Shown here piece after piece: positions 37,481 to 45,600 of a stretch of DNA of 64,000 bases. How positions within the stretch are numbered: position 1 is the first letter of the stretch; every line of letters starts with the position of its first letter. The notes beneath the pieces are model-generated. The model was not told the origin of the DNA. It made no database searches and saw nothing but the letters and a program-made list of their open reading frames with translations. This DNA comes from Geobacter sp. (lineage in GTDB: Bacteria; Desulfobacterota; Desulfuromonadia; Geobacterales; Geobacteraceae). The stretch covers positions 1 to 64,000 of the forward strand of contig PJFC01000005.1 in NCBI GenBank assembly GCA_003574885.1, in the 5' to 3' direction. Both the position numbers and the translations under genes were made by a program.

Positions 37481-38344
37481 ATGGAACTGGCAACACCGAT
37501 CACCGTCTACTGGGACCTGGCCTCCGACGCCCCCACCAGCGATTACCTCCTGCGGATAGCTGCCGACATCGCCGCCTGCCGTCCGCTCATGCTCCAGCTG
37601 TATGATCCGTCACCCCGTACCGGTGAAGGGCTGCATGCAGTTCTGGAGAAGTTAAGAGGGATGCCGGCCGCCGTTTCGCTCACGATAACTCCCGTCTCGT
37701 TTTCGCTCCTCGACGGGAATGCTGTCGAGGGGCTTGGCGTCAAGGAAATCCTCCTGGCTGTCGCATCTCTCGATGAACTGGGGCGCCTGACAGCTCAGCC
37801 TTCCCTCGGTGTTTCATGGTCGGTGACCCGTGACAATTGGCGGCTGCTTCCGGAAGTCGTCTCGACCTGTCGTGCGCATGGATTCAACCGGTTGGTGCTG
37901 CCGATGCAGCGCCTCTACAGCGGCGAGGCACCGTTCTTCCTGTCGCGGGACGAGCAGGGGGGACTGGAGAGAGACCTTGCGGCTTCCGGTGGCACAGAGG
38001 GCGTCAACATAACCATCCACGATCCCTTCCTCTGGCGCCCCTTCAACCCGGGGGTGCCGTTCCCCCAAGGAGGATGCCAGGCGGCCAATACCATGATCGC
38101 CATCTCGCCGGATGGTGGAGTCTACCCCTGTCCGACCCTGCCGGTACGTCTTGGCACTATCGGTGCAATCTCGTTGAAGGAGATCATCGCTTCATCGGAA
38201 AAAAGGGAGTTCAGGCGCAGGCTCCTGCATGATCCCGAAGGATGCCGGGGTTGCCGGGAACTGGCTGAATGCCGCGGGGGATGCCGGGGGAGGGCATACG
38301 TCATGCTTGGGACCCTCGACGGCATGGATGAAGCGTGCAGATGA
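37481..38344 (+). CDS. GeoRSP SPASM-domain protein lacking the radical SAM motif
   Basis: 287 residues from ATG 37481, with GAGG upstream; a longer frame to 37412 overlaps the enzyme gene. The N-terminal two thirds has the barrel-like pattern of a radical SAM protein but no CxxxCxxC, so it cannot cleave SAM itself. The C-terminal part is an intact SPASM: GGCQAANTMIAISPDGGVYPCPTLPV, then GCRGCRELAECRGGCRGRA and a terminal AC. The pairing of an active enzyme with a cluster-carrying, SAM-less sister is the hallmark of GeoRSP. Possible roles are electron relay or substrate positioning. Confidence 0.88.
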   Translation: MELATPITVYWDLASDAPTSDYLLRIAADIAACRPLMLQLYDPSPRTGEGLHAVLEKLRGMPAAVSLTITPVSFSLLDGNAVEGLGVKEILLAVASLDELGRLTAQPSLGVSWSVTRDNWRLLPEVVSTCRAHGFNRLVLPMQRLYSGEAPFFLSRDEQGGLERDLAASGGTEGVNITIHDPFLWRPFNPGVPFPQGGCQAANTMIAISPDGGVYPCPTLPVRLGTIGAISLKEIIASSEKREFRRRLLHDPEGCRGCRELAECRGGCRGRAYVMLGTLDGMDEACR

Positions 38345-38378
38345 CTACCACATTAATGCATCACTACAGGAACCCATC

Positions 38379-39284
38379 ATGCGGATATACCGAATAATCG
38401 GACTTTTTATCGTCCTGGTCGTGCTCTTGGCCGTCGCCGGCTGCAAGACCGAAGGAAACCGTCCGGTCGTCAAGATCGGCTACATGCTCTGCAACAGCGA
38501 GCAGGAGACAACAGAGCGCTTTCTCCCCCTAACCCGCTACCTGTCTGACAAGGTGGGGGTCGATTTCGTGATGGTACCGGTAGATACCCTCGACTTCGAA
38601 AAGCGCTTCAAGGCAGGCGAGTTCGCCTTTACCCACACAAACTCGCTCCTCTACATTGTCCTCCATGAAAACGAGGGAGTACAGATCGTCGCCTCCGAAA
38701 AACGGGGCAAGTTCGGCGCCCGTACCGCCGGGGCGATCATCGCCCGGAAGGGGAGCGGCATTGAAAAGCTGGCCGACATCCGGGGGAAACGGCTGGCGTT
38801 CGGCCCGATGCTTGCTCCGACCGGATATCTGGCCGAGTATGACCTGATGCTCGCGGCGGGGATCAACCCGGAGAATGACCTGGCGTTCTACTCGATCCCG
38901 CCCGGTTCCTATAAACATGAAAAGCTGATTTACGGCGTCCTCTATGGCCAGTACGACGTGGCCGCGGCGCCGGTCCTCGATTTGGAGACCATGACACGGG
39001 AGGGGAAGATAGCTCCTGACGATTTCGTCGTCCTTGCCCAGAGCAAGCCCATACCCTACTGTACCTTCGCCGCGGCAAAGGGGACCGATCCTGCGTTGGT
39101 GAAGAAGGTGAAGGATGCTCTCCTGGCCCTGAAGCCGACGGACGTCGCCGAGGTTGACGGCGAACGGTTGAAGGTAATGAAGGCGGCCTGGATTGACGGT
39201 TATGAGGAGCTTCCCGACAGCGACTATGATCCGATCCGGGAGATGGCGAAGCGGGTGAACATGCCGCCGTACCAGAAATATTAG
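38379..39284 (+). CDS. PhnD-like substrate-binding lipoprotein
   Basis: 301 residues from ATG 38379, with AGGA upstream; the open frame back to 38229 is a shadow of the SPASM gene. The signal peptide ends in VLLAVAGC-KT, a good lipobox, so it is a lipoprotein. The body (KIGYMLCNSEQETTERFLPL, then FAFTHTNSLLYIVL, LADIRGKRLAFGPMLAPTGYL, DVAAAPVLDLE) fits the PhnD/SsuA/transferrin-like binding-protein family. No ABC transporter genes adjoin it, so it may bind a ligand for sensing or for the neighbouring membrane proteins. Ligand unknown. Confidence 0.8.
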   Translation: MRIYRIIGLFIVLVVLLAVAGCKTEGNRPVVKIGYMLCNSEQETTERFLPLTRYLSDKVGVDFVMVPVDTLDFEKRFKAGEFAFTHTNSLLYIVLHENEGVQIVASEKRGKFGARTAGAIIARKGSGIEKLADIRGKRLAFGPMLAPTGYLAEYDLMLAAGINPENDLAFYSIPPGSYKHEKLIYGVLYGQYDVAAAPVLDLETMTREGKIAPDDFVVLAQSKPIPYCTFAAAKGTDPALVKKVKDALLALKPTDVAEVDGERLKVMKAAWIDGYEELPDSDYDPIREMAKRVNMPPYQKY

Positions 39285-39294
39285 CCTGAATCTA

Positions 39295-39443
39295 TGAGGG
39301 GTGAGCGCCCCGTTGCGCTCAGAGTCCCCTCATGTCGCCGCTGTACGGCTCATTGAGCACCGGCCGATCGGCCGGCTTTGCTCAATTTCGTCTACAGCGG
39401 CTGACACTCGGGCACATTCGCTCCACGGGACACTCACCCCTCA
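39295..39443. repeat. 149-bp imperfect palindrome (REP/MITE-like)
   Basis: The whole interval folds on itself. Ends TGAGGGGTGAG and CTCACCCCTCA are exact inverted repeats, CCGCTGTA and TACAGCGG pair further in, ATTGAGCA pairs with TGCTCAAT, and the centre CCGGCCGATCGGCCGG (39360-39375) is a perfect 16-bp palindrome. It is not coding and fills the gap between the PhnD-like and TPR genes. It is probably a mobile palindromic element or an mRNA-folding element; other copies were not seen in this window. Confidence 0.75.
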
Positions 39444-39464
39444 CAGACTAACTACTGAGATGCT

Positions 39465-40007
39465 ATGTTCAAAGACACCTTTGACAAATTATGCTGGGCA
39501 TGTCTGGCGCTCGTCCTTATCGCCCTTGTCGTTCTCCTCGTCATGAAAGCCGGTACGGGAGAAGGGAAAGCAGCCACTGGTCTCGACAAGGCAGTGGAGC
39601 GGGAGATGGCCTACCACGCACGTGTCGAGTTCATTGCCAAACTCTACGGTCCGGTTGACGCGTTGCGCAAGGAGGGGAAGAACCAGGAAGCCCTTCTGAA
39701 ACTGGATGAACTTGTCCGCAAGTACCCCGGCGAGGCCCACGGTTATATCCTTCAGGGGGAAATCCTGCGGGATATGGGGGCACTGGACGAGGCGGTGGCC
39801 TCCTACGTCGCCGGGATCAAGCTGAATGGCGATTACCTTGACGACAAGAGTCCCCTGTCGCGACGGGCCGACATCCAGCGGCTTGTTGATGAGGGACTGA
39901 AAAACATCGGAGCACGGGCCGCGGCCAACCCGGGGAACCGGACCATTGCTGCTTCGTTACAGAAGGTCAACTATCTCAGGAGCCGTTTGGCGGGAGGGTG
40001 CGAGTAG
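39465..40007 (+). CDS. Membrane-anchored TPR protein
   Basis: 180 residues. One N-terminal membrane helix (LCWACLALVLIALVVLLVM) anchors a soluble domain with two or three TPR-like units (VDALRKEGKNQEALLKLDELVRK, then GYILQGEILRDMGALDEAVASY). It ends directly at the start of the YedE-type gene (adjacent bases), so the two are surely co-transcribed. Likely an adaptor in the membrane. Confidence 0.75.
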   Translation: MFKDTFDKLCWACLALVLIALVVLLVMKAGTGEGKAATGLDKAVEREMAYHARVEFIAKLYGPVDALRKEGKNQEALLKLDELVRKYPGEAHGYILQGEILRDMGALDEAVASYVAGIKLNGDYLDDKSPLSRRADIQRLVDEGLKNIGARAAANPGNRTIAASLQKVNYLRSRLAGGCE

Positions 40008-41069
40008 ATGGTGCGCGACCGGCATTTCTGGATGGTTGTGGCAGCGGGGCTCCTCCTCGGGGGATTCGGCGTGCTGCTGGCGGTGTGGGGGAACCCGGAG
40101 AATTCCGGGATCTGTGTTTCCTGCTTCATCGAAAACAGTGCAGGAGCCCTTGGTTTTCAGGATAATTCCCGTATGCAGTACCTGCGCCCGGAACTGATCG
40201 GCTTCGTTCTCGGATCGCTGGCAAGCGCTGTCATCTTCCGGGAGTTTCGCTCCCGTGGCGGAAGTGCGCCGCTACCGCGGCTTGTTGCCGGGATTTTACT
40301 CATGATCGGCTGCGCTGTGTTCATCGGCTGCCCCATCAAGCTGTTCCTGCGTCTGACTGCCGGTGACCTGACTGCTCTGGCAGGAGTTGCAGGGTTGGTG
40401 GCCGGTGTGTGGATTGGGGTAAGGGGGCTTGCCAATGGGGTGGAGCCTGGTCCCGCCGATCGTGGCAGAAGAGGGGAAGGTTTTCTCATACCTGCCACCT
40501 TTCTCTTTTTGCTGGTACTTCTTTTTGCCCGTCCCGGGTTTCTCGTCTTTTCGGCGCGGGGAAGCGCCGCCCAGCATGCACCCCTGCTCATATCGCTTGC
40601 CGCCGGCCTGTTGCTCGGCTTTATTGCGCAGCGAAGCCGTTTCTGCATCACCGGCAGCGTCCGCGACATCATGTTGATCGGATTCAGGTCCTACATGCTC
40701 TGGGGATTCATGGCTTTCCTCGTGGCGGCCGCCGGATTGAGTCTTGTGAGCGGCACATTCAACCCGGGGTTCTACGGCCAACCCGGCGCCCATTTGGAAC
40801 ACGTATGGAGCTTCCTCGGGATGGCCCTGGTGGGGTGGGTTTCCGTGCTTATCGGCGGGTGCCCCTTCCGGCAGTTGATCAAGGCAGGTGAGGGAGACGC
40901 GGATGCCGGCCTCGTGGTGGTCGGTATGTTCATCGGCGGGGCACTCGTGCAATCCTGGGGCATTGCGGCGACTGCTGCCGGTGTTTCCCTCTATGGCAAG
41001 GCGGCAATTCTCGTGGGGTTTGCCGTTGTCGCCGCTGGATGCCTCCTGTTCCGCGAACGGAGTGTGTGA
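40008..41069 (+). CDS. YedE-type (YeeE/YedE) selenium/sulfur transporter
   Basis: 353 residues, about ten membrane segments. GICVSCFIENSAGALGF near the N-terminus, IGCPIKLFLRL, QRSRFCITGSVRDIML and LIGGCPFRQLIKAGEGDADAG are the conserved cysteine motifs of the YedE/YeeE family, members of which import thiosulfate or are proposed selenium carriers. It is the last gene of the series. In this position it could supply sulfur or selenium to the maturation system, but selenium-metabolism genes are absent from the window, so this is only a possibility. Confidence 0.82.
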   Translation: MVRDRHFWMVVAAGLLLGGFGVLLAVWGNPENSGICVSCFIENSAGALGFQDNSRMQYLRPELIGFVLGSLASAVIFREFRSRGGSAPLPRLVAGILLMIGCAVFIGCPIKLFLRLTAGDLTALAGVAGLVAGVWIGVRGLANGVEPGPADRGRRGEGFLIPATFLFLLVLLFARPGFLVFSARGSAAQHAPLLISLAAGLLLGFIAQRSRFCITGSVRDIMLIGFRSYMLWGFMAFLVAAAGLSLVSGTFNPGFYGQPGAHLEHVWSFLGMALVGWVSVLIGGCPFRQLIKAGEGDADAGLVVVGMFIGGALVQSWGIAATAAGVSLYGKAAILVGFAVVAAGCLLFRERSV

Positions 41070-41593
41070 AATCGCCTAAAAATTTGTTAGTTGGTTCTTT
41101 CCCAATGGTTTCTCCCGACATGTGCTCTGATCTGGGAGCCTCCTCTTAATCCATTTTTTTTATCTTCAGCGAACAGCGTATTTGTTTTGCCACGTCAACG
41201 TCTTCCAACGAGTAGATACGATTTCTCTTTTTTGCGTAATGCCTACGCATAATAACGGTTTAAAAATATTAATAATGTGGGTGGGCATGCGAAAGTGTTC
41301 ACAAAACTGCTGTATTCCAGTGAAATTGTTGCTGCGAATGGTATTTGTGTGTGTAGTTGCACATGAAAATTACCCGGGAAATAAGCAATAACACAATATA
41401 AATATTGGATAGCTTGTTTAATTTGTAAATTGTAATATTTCTGAATACGGTTAGAGTTTTGGCACCTCCTGCCAGTAAGAGTGCTTGGGGTAATGTAATG
41501 ACTTCCGAATGGCACTAAAAATGCTTTGCTTGGCCGGGTCAGAATGTTTTTTGGGAAAAGTTGCAGTAAGTTCATGGATTACGCGAGACGGTC
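41070..41593. other. 524-base AT-rich intergenic stretch, no gene seen
   Basis: Clearly richer in A and T than its surroundings. Short open frames (such as 41182-41391) have no ribosome site and odd composition. I looked for riboswitch cores, sigma-54 sites and further VHPC-type peptides and found none. It separates the GeoRSP unit from the small genes before the second cytochrome. Confidence 0.5.
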
Positions 41594-41965
41594 ATGATGA
41601 AGAAACTGTTGCAAGCACCATTTATATGTTTTTTTATCATTCTCTATCTGGCCGTGGGTGTGCTGGGTACGGAGGGCGACTACTTCGCGCCCTTCGCAGA
41701 TCCTGGCACGTCCGCACACACCTGTAGGCATGTCAACCTTGTTCAAAACGATGCCGATATTGACGATGTACACTCCCACGGGGGGATTTCCGGTAATTCC
41801 CATAAACCGGACGCTAAAAAGATTTCTTTCGCTGTTGGCGCCCTTCCCCATCCGTTCTCCCTCCGTGCACCCTCTTTTGTAACATCGGTAGTTACCCCGC
41901 AACATCTCGCCTATCTATCTGACCCGCGAATAAACCTCCTTGCCTCACGTGCACCCCCAGCCTGA
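41594..41965 (+). CDS. Small exported hypothetical protein
   Basis: 123 residues with an N-terminal hydrophobic signal (MMKKLLQAPFICFFIILYLA, cleavage near VLG). The rest is Pro/His-containing with no repeats, including HTCRHVNLVQND and DDVHSHGG. No family recognised. The ribosome site is weak (GAGACGG). It could be a small periplasmic metal-related protein, but this is a guess. Confidence 0.5.
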   Translation: MMKKLLQAPFICFFIILYLAVGVLGTEGDYFAPFADPGTSAHTCRHVNLVQNDADIDDVHSHGGISGNSHKPDAKKISFAVGALPHPFSLRAPSFVTSVVTPQHLAYLSDPRINLLASRAPPA

Positions 41966-42198
41966 TTCCCTCGTAGTCTCCCACTTTAAAGCAATTCAGT
42001 AACACCGTCCGTCATATGCTGTGTCGCGGTGTCTGGCAGTTCAGGCTCATGTCTCCTTCGCTGGAAGAGAACCTGTAACCGATGATTTTTTCAGTACGCA
42101 TTTACCGTTGGTAACGTAAGACAACTGCCGGTGATTATGCGGGGAGGACCACCTCGCAGCCTTCTGCGCGGCATGAAAATGAACAGGGAAAAATAAAA

Positions 42199-42480
42199 AT
42201 GGCAATGAATCAGCATTCGGCGTTCGTCATGAAAGACCAGAATACTTCGATTATCGAAGATACCTACCTTCTTGCGGCACTGTTGACTTTCGATCCCAGC
42301 ATCAAGTATTTCCCTAAGCGGGACAGCACCGGCCGGGTTTCCTTCGAAGTCTATGGGAAGATAGCTGACCAGATGCGGCGACTCTACGATGGAGAGTCTG
42401 CACCGGTCAGCAGCTATATAAGTAATCTGAAGGCGCTGAGGTCGGCAATTTTTGCGCTGAAGAGCACATTCAAAAAATAG
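42199..42480 (+). CDS. Small cytoplasmic protein, DUF5659-like
   Basis: 93 residues, start after CAGGGAAAAA. The pattern EDTYLLAALLTFDP, a short beta pair (GRVSFEVYGKIADQM), then YDGESAPVSSYISNLKALRSAIF reminds me of the DUF5659 family, whose function is unknown. No signal peptide. It is followed by a strong hairpin and then the second 11-heme cytochrome gene. Confidence 0.6.
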   Translation: MAMNQHSAFVMKDQNTSIIEDTYLLAALLTFDPSIKYFPKRDSTGRVSFEVYGKIADQMRRLYDGESAPVSSYISNLKALRSAIFALKSTFKK

Positions 42481-42490
42481 GCAGCGGTCT

Positions 42491-42517
42491 CCCTGCCCGT
42501 CGTGCGGACGGGCAGGG
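42491..42517 (+). terminator. Hairpin after the DUF5659-like gene
   Basis: CCCTGCCCGTC pairs perfectly with GACGGGCAGGG around a 5-base loop, 10 bases after the stop codon. A short T-poor tail follows, so termination may need Rho. Confidence 0.55.
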
Positions 42518-42616
42518 GAAGCTGTGTTAAAACATGGATACTAACCTGCTCCGGACGAACTGGCTGTCAGCCTCACATAAATGAAAACATTTCATGACAA
42601 TAGGGAAGGACCTGAT

Positions 42617-45600
42617 ATGGGAAAAGCTATGGCGAAGAAAATTAGGGGGATGAATCTGTGGGTTAAGGTGGGGCTGATTGTAATGTCGACCTTGCTGGCA
42701 ACCATAGTTATGTACCAGGAAAAACCGGTAAAGGCTGCGTCGGGAGACGTCATCCTGCTCTGGGACACCGCCAACGGTGCTGTACCCGCGGGATGGACCA
42801 GCATCTCCAGCGTAGCCGGGGATGCGTTTTACGGGGTCTTTCCCCGTGCCGCTGCATCCTATGGTGCAGCAACGGCAGGATCGGATACCCATACACATAC
42901 GTTGACTTACAGTTCCGTTACTAACGGAGCGGCAGGCCAATATGCAGCGGGGACTGGCATTACAGCGGCATCTACAACACACACACACACTTGGGCGGCC
43001 CCAACTATGACGACCGTTGACCATAAGCCGCCCTTTAAAAACCTCCTATTCATCAAGGCAAGCAATCCGACCACCATTCCCGCCAATGTCATCGCGATCT
43101 TTGACACCGCCTCACTACCCAGCGGTTGGACGCACTACACGGCACTTGACAATAATTATCTGCGCGGCTATTCCGACAACGCTACGGGGGGCGCCGCAAC
43201 ACACAATCATGGTACTACCGTAGCAGTCACGTCAGGGGCGTCTTCCGGTACCACTAACGCCAACCCCGGAGGTTCCACTGGCGTCGCGTCTCACACTCAC
43301 ACCATCGCTGTGGCGTCTAACGCATTCACCGCGGATAATAATGCCCCCCCCTATGTCAACGTCGTATTTGCCTACAATAGTTCCGGCGGAGCAACAACAA
43401 TTCCCATTGGTCTCATCGCCATGTTCGATGCTGCCCCAACGGGAGGGTGGACCGTCATTTCAAACGCAGTGCCGTACACCAACAACCTCTTGGTCGGTAG
43501 CACCACTCCGGGTGGAACCGGTGGCACTGCAACATTCAACCATGGCGGCAGCAAGGTATTTACCTCAGGCGCGCCATCTGCGACAATCAGCAACAGTACA
43601 ACAGGGACGGCAGGAACAGCATCACGCACACACACCCATCAGGTCACTTATACGATCTCTTCCGTGAGTTCCTATCCGCTCTATCGCGACGTAATTCTCG
43701 CGAAGCGCACGGTCACGCCGCCGACCCTATCGACGCCGCTCAATCCCACCGGCGGGATTCAGGGTGCCACCCTGAACGTCGTCATCACTGGCACCAACTT
43801 TCAGGGCGGTGCAACGGCGAGCTTCAGCGGCAGCGGCATCACGGTCAATTCCACGACGTTCAACAGTTCGGCCCAGCTGACCGTGAACATAAGCATCGAC
43901 CCGGCCGCGACTACCGGTGCGGGCGACGTGACGGTCACCAACCCGGATGGGGGGAGTGCCACCAGTACTGGCGCCTTCACGGTCAACGCGGCGCCAGCTC
44001 CGACGGTGACTTCAACATCACCTAACAGCATGACACAAGGTGCAGGGCCGACCACGGTGACCATAACCGGCACGAATTTCTTGAACGGTGCCACGGTGGC
44101 AGTCAGTGGTACGGGCATAACTCTGGGGGCGGTAACCTATGTTAACGCCACCACCTTGACCGTGCCGGTAACAATCGCAGCAGGAGCTACAACAGGGGCG
44201 CGCAACGTGACAGTTACCCTCCCCGGCGGCCAAACCGGGACCGGCACAGGGGTCTTCACGGTAAATGCCCCTGCTCCGCCAACGGTTACGTCTACATCGC
44301 CTAACACCATGTCCCAGGGAACAGGCCCAACGACTGTCACCATCACCGGCACCAATTTTACCGGAGCCATGGCGGTCAGCTTCAATGACGCCAACATAAC
44401 GCTTGGCGCCTTCACCGTCGTCAATGCAACGACGATTACGATTCCGATTGCCGTTGCTCCTGCAACAACGACCGGCGCCAAAAATGTGTCCGTAACGACT
44501 CCTGGCGGCACCGCTACCGGCACGGGGGTCTTCACCGTCACGGCTGGTACCTGCACGGCGAATGCGCCGACCGTGACCTTAAGCTCCAACGCGAATGTTC
44601 AGCCCGGACAGCAGGCGGTCTATACGCTATCCGTCACGAACAACGACAGTGCGTTCTGTGGCAGCACCACCTTCACTATCGCTATTGGCACGGAAACGGG
44701 GAACACGACAAGCTTCGTTCTTCCGTCCGTGCTGGGGAGCGCTACCACCGGTGTACTTGCTCCGGGAGCTACCTATAACACCACTCTCACGGTAAAAGCC
44801 CAGGCATCAGCTGTTGGCGGCAACAACCTCACGTCGGCTGTCAACGTGAGTGGCTCGGGGCATACCACCCAATCCGACAGTGTGACGACCTTCGTTGCGA
44901 CGGCCTGGGCCAACAATCCACTCCTCCACAACAGCACCAACGCGACCAACAGTTCCAAGAGCACTTCCTACTGGAACGCCAACGGTGGCTGGGGACTCCC
45001 CGGCACCAAGTACGGGGCATTTGACTGTACCACCTGCCATATAACTGGTTCCACCAATATCTCCCGGATCAAGGTGAGCGTTACTCCGCCTGATGCGACC
45101 ACCTTCCCCGGCAGCGCCGTGCTGTTCAAGTCCAAGACCACCGAGAACGACGCTACCAATCCGAGCTTCGGGGTCTATTCGGCGGCGATCACCAACTCCA
45201 CTAAGATTTGCGAGGTCTGCCACTCACAGACCTGGTATCACAAGCAGAACATGGCCGCAGTAGTCAGCCACGAGAATCAGGCGAAAGAAGTGGACTGCAT
45301 CTCCTGTCATAAGCACAACCAAGGGTTCAAGGCCATCGGTGGCTGCACCATCTGTCATAAATTCGTTCAGCGTGGCGACAGGACTGCCGTCATGAGCCAG
45401 TTCAGCAGCGGGAACTCCCACCACCTCCAGGGAGGCACCGTTACTGATCAGCAGTGCTACCAGTGCCACTGGGAAGCGAACAGCGATGGTACCGTCAACG
45501 TCAAATACCATGGTGGTTCCCTCAAGACCGGCTCAACCGTGGACCTTGTCGTTTACCAGGCGGGTGCGCGTCCTACGAGCGTGAGTGCTGCCACTTTTAT

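Noticed and set aside
41455-41480. Sigma-54 promoter (TTTGGCACCTCCTGCC)
   Set aside because: The spacing between GG and GC is eight bases where ten are needed, and the gene downstream is far off.
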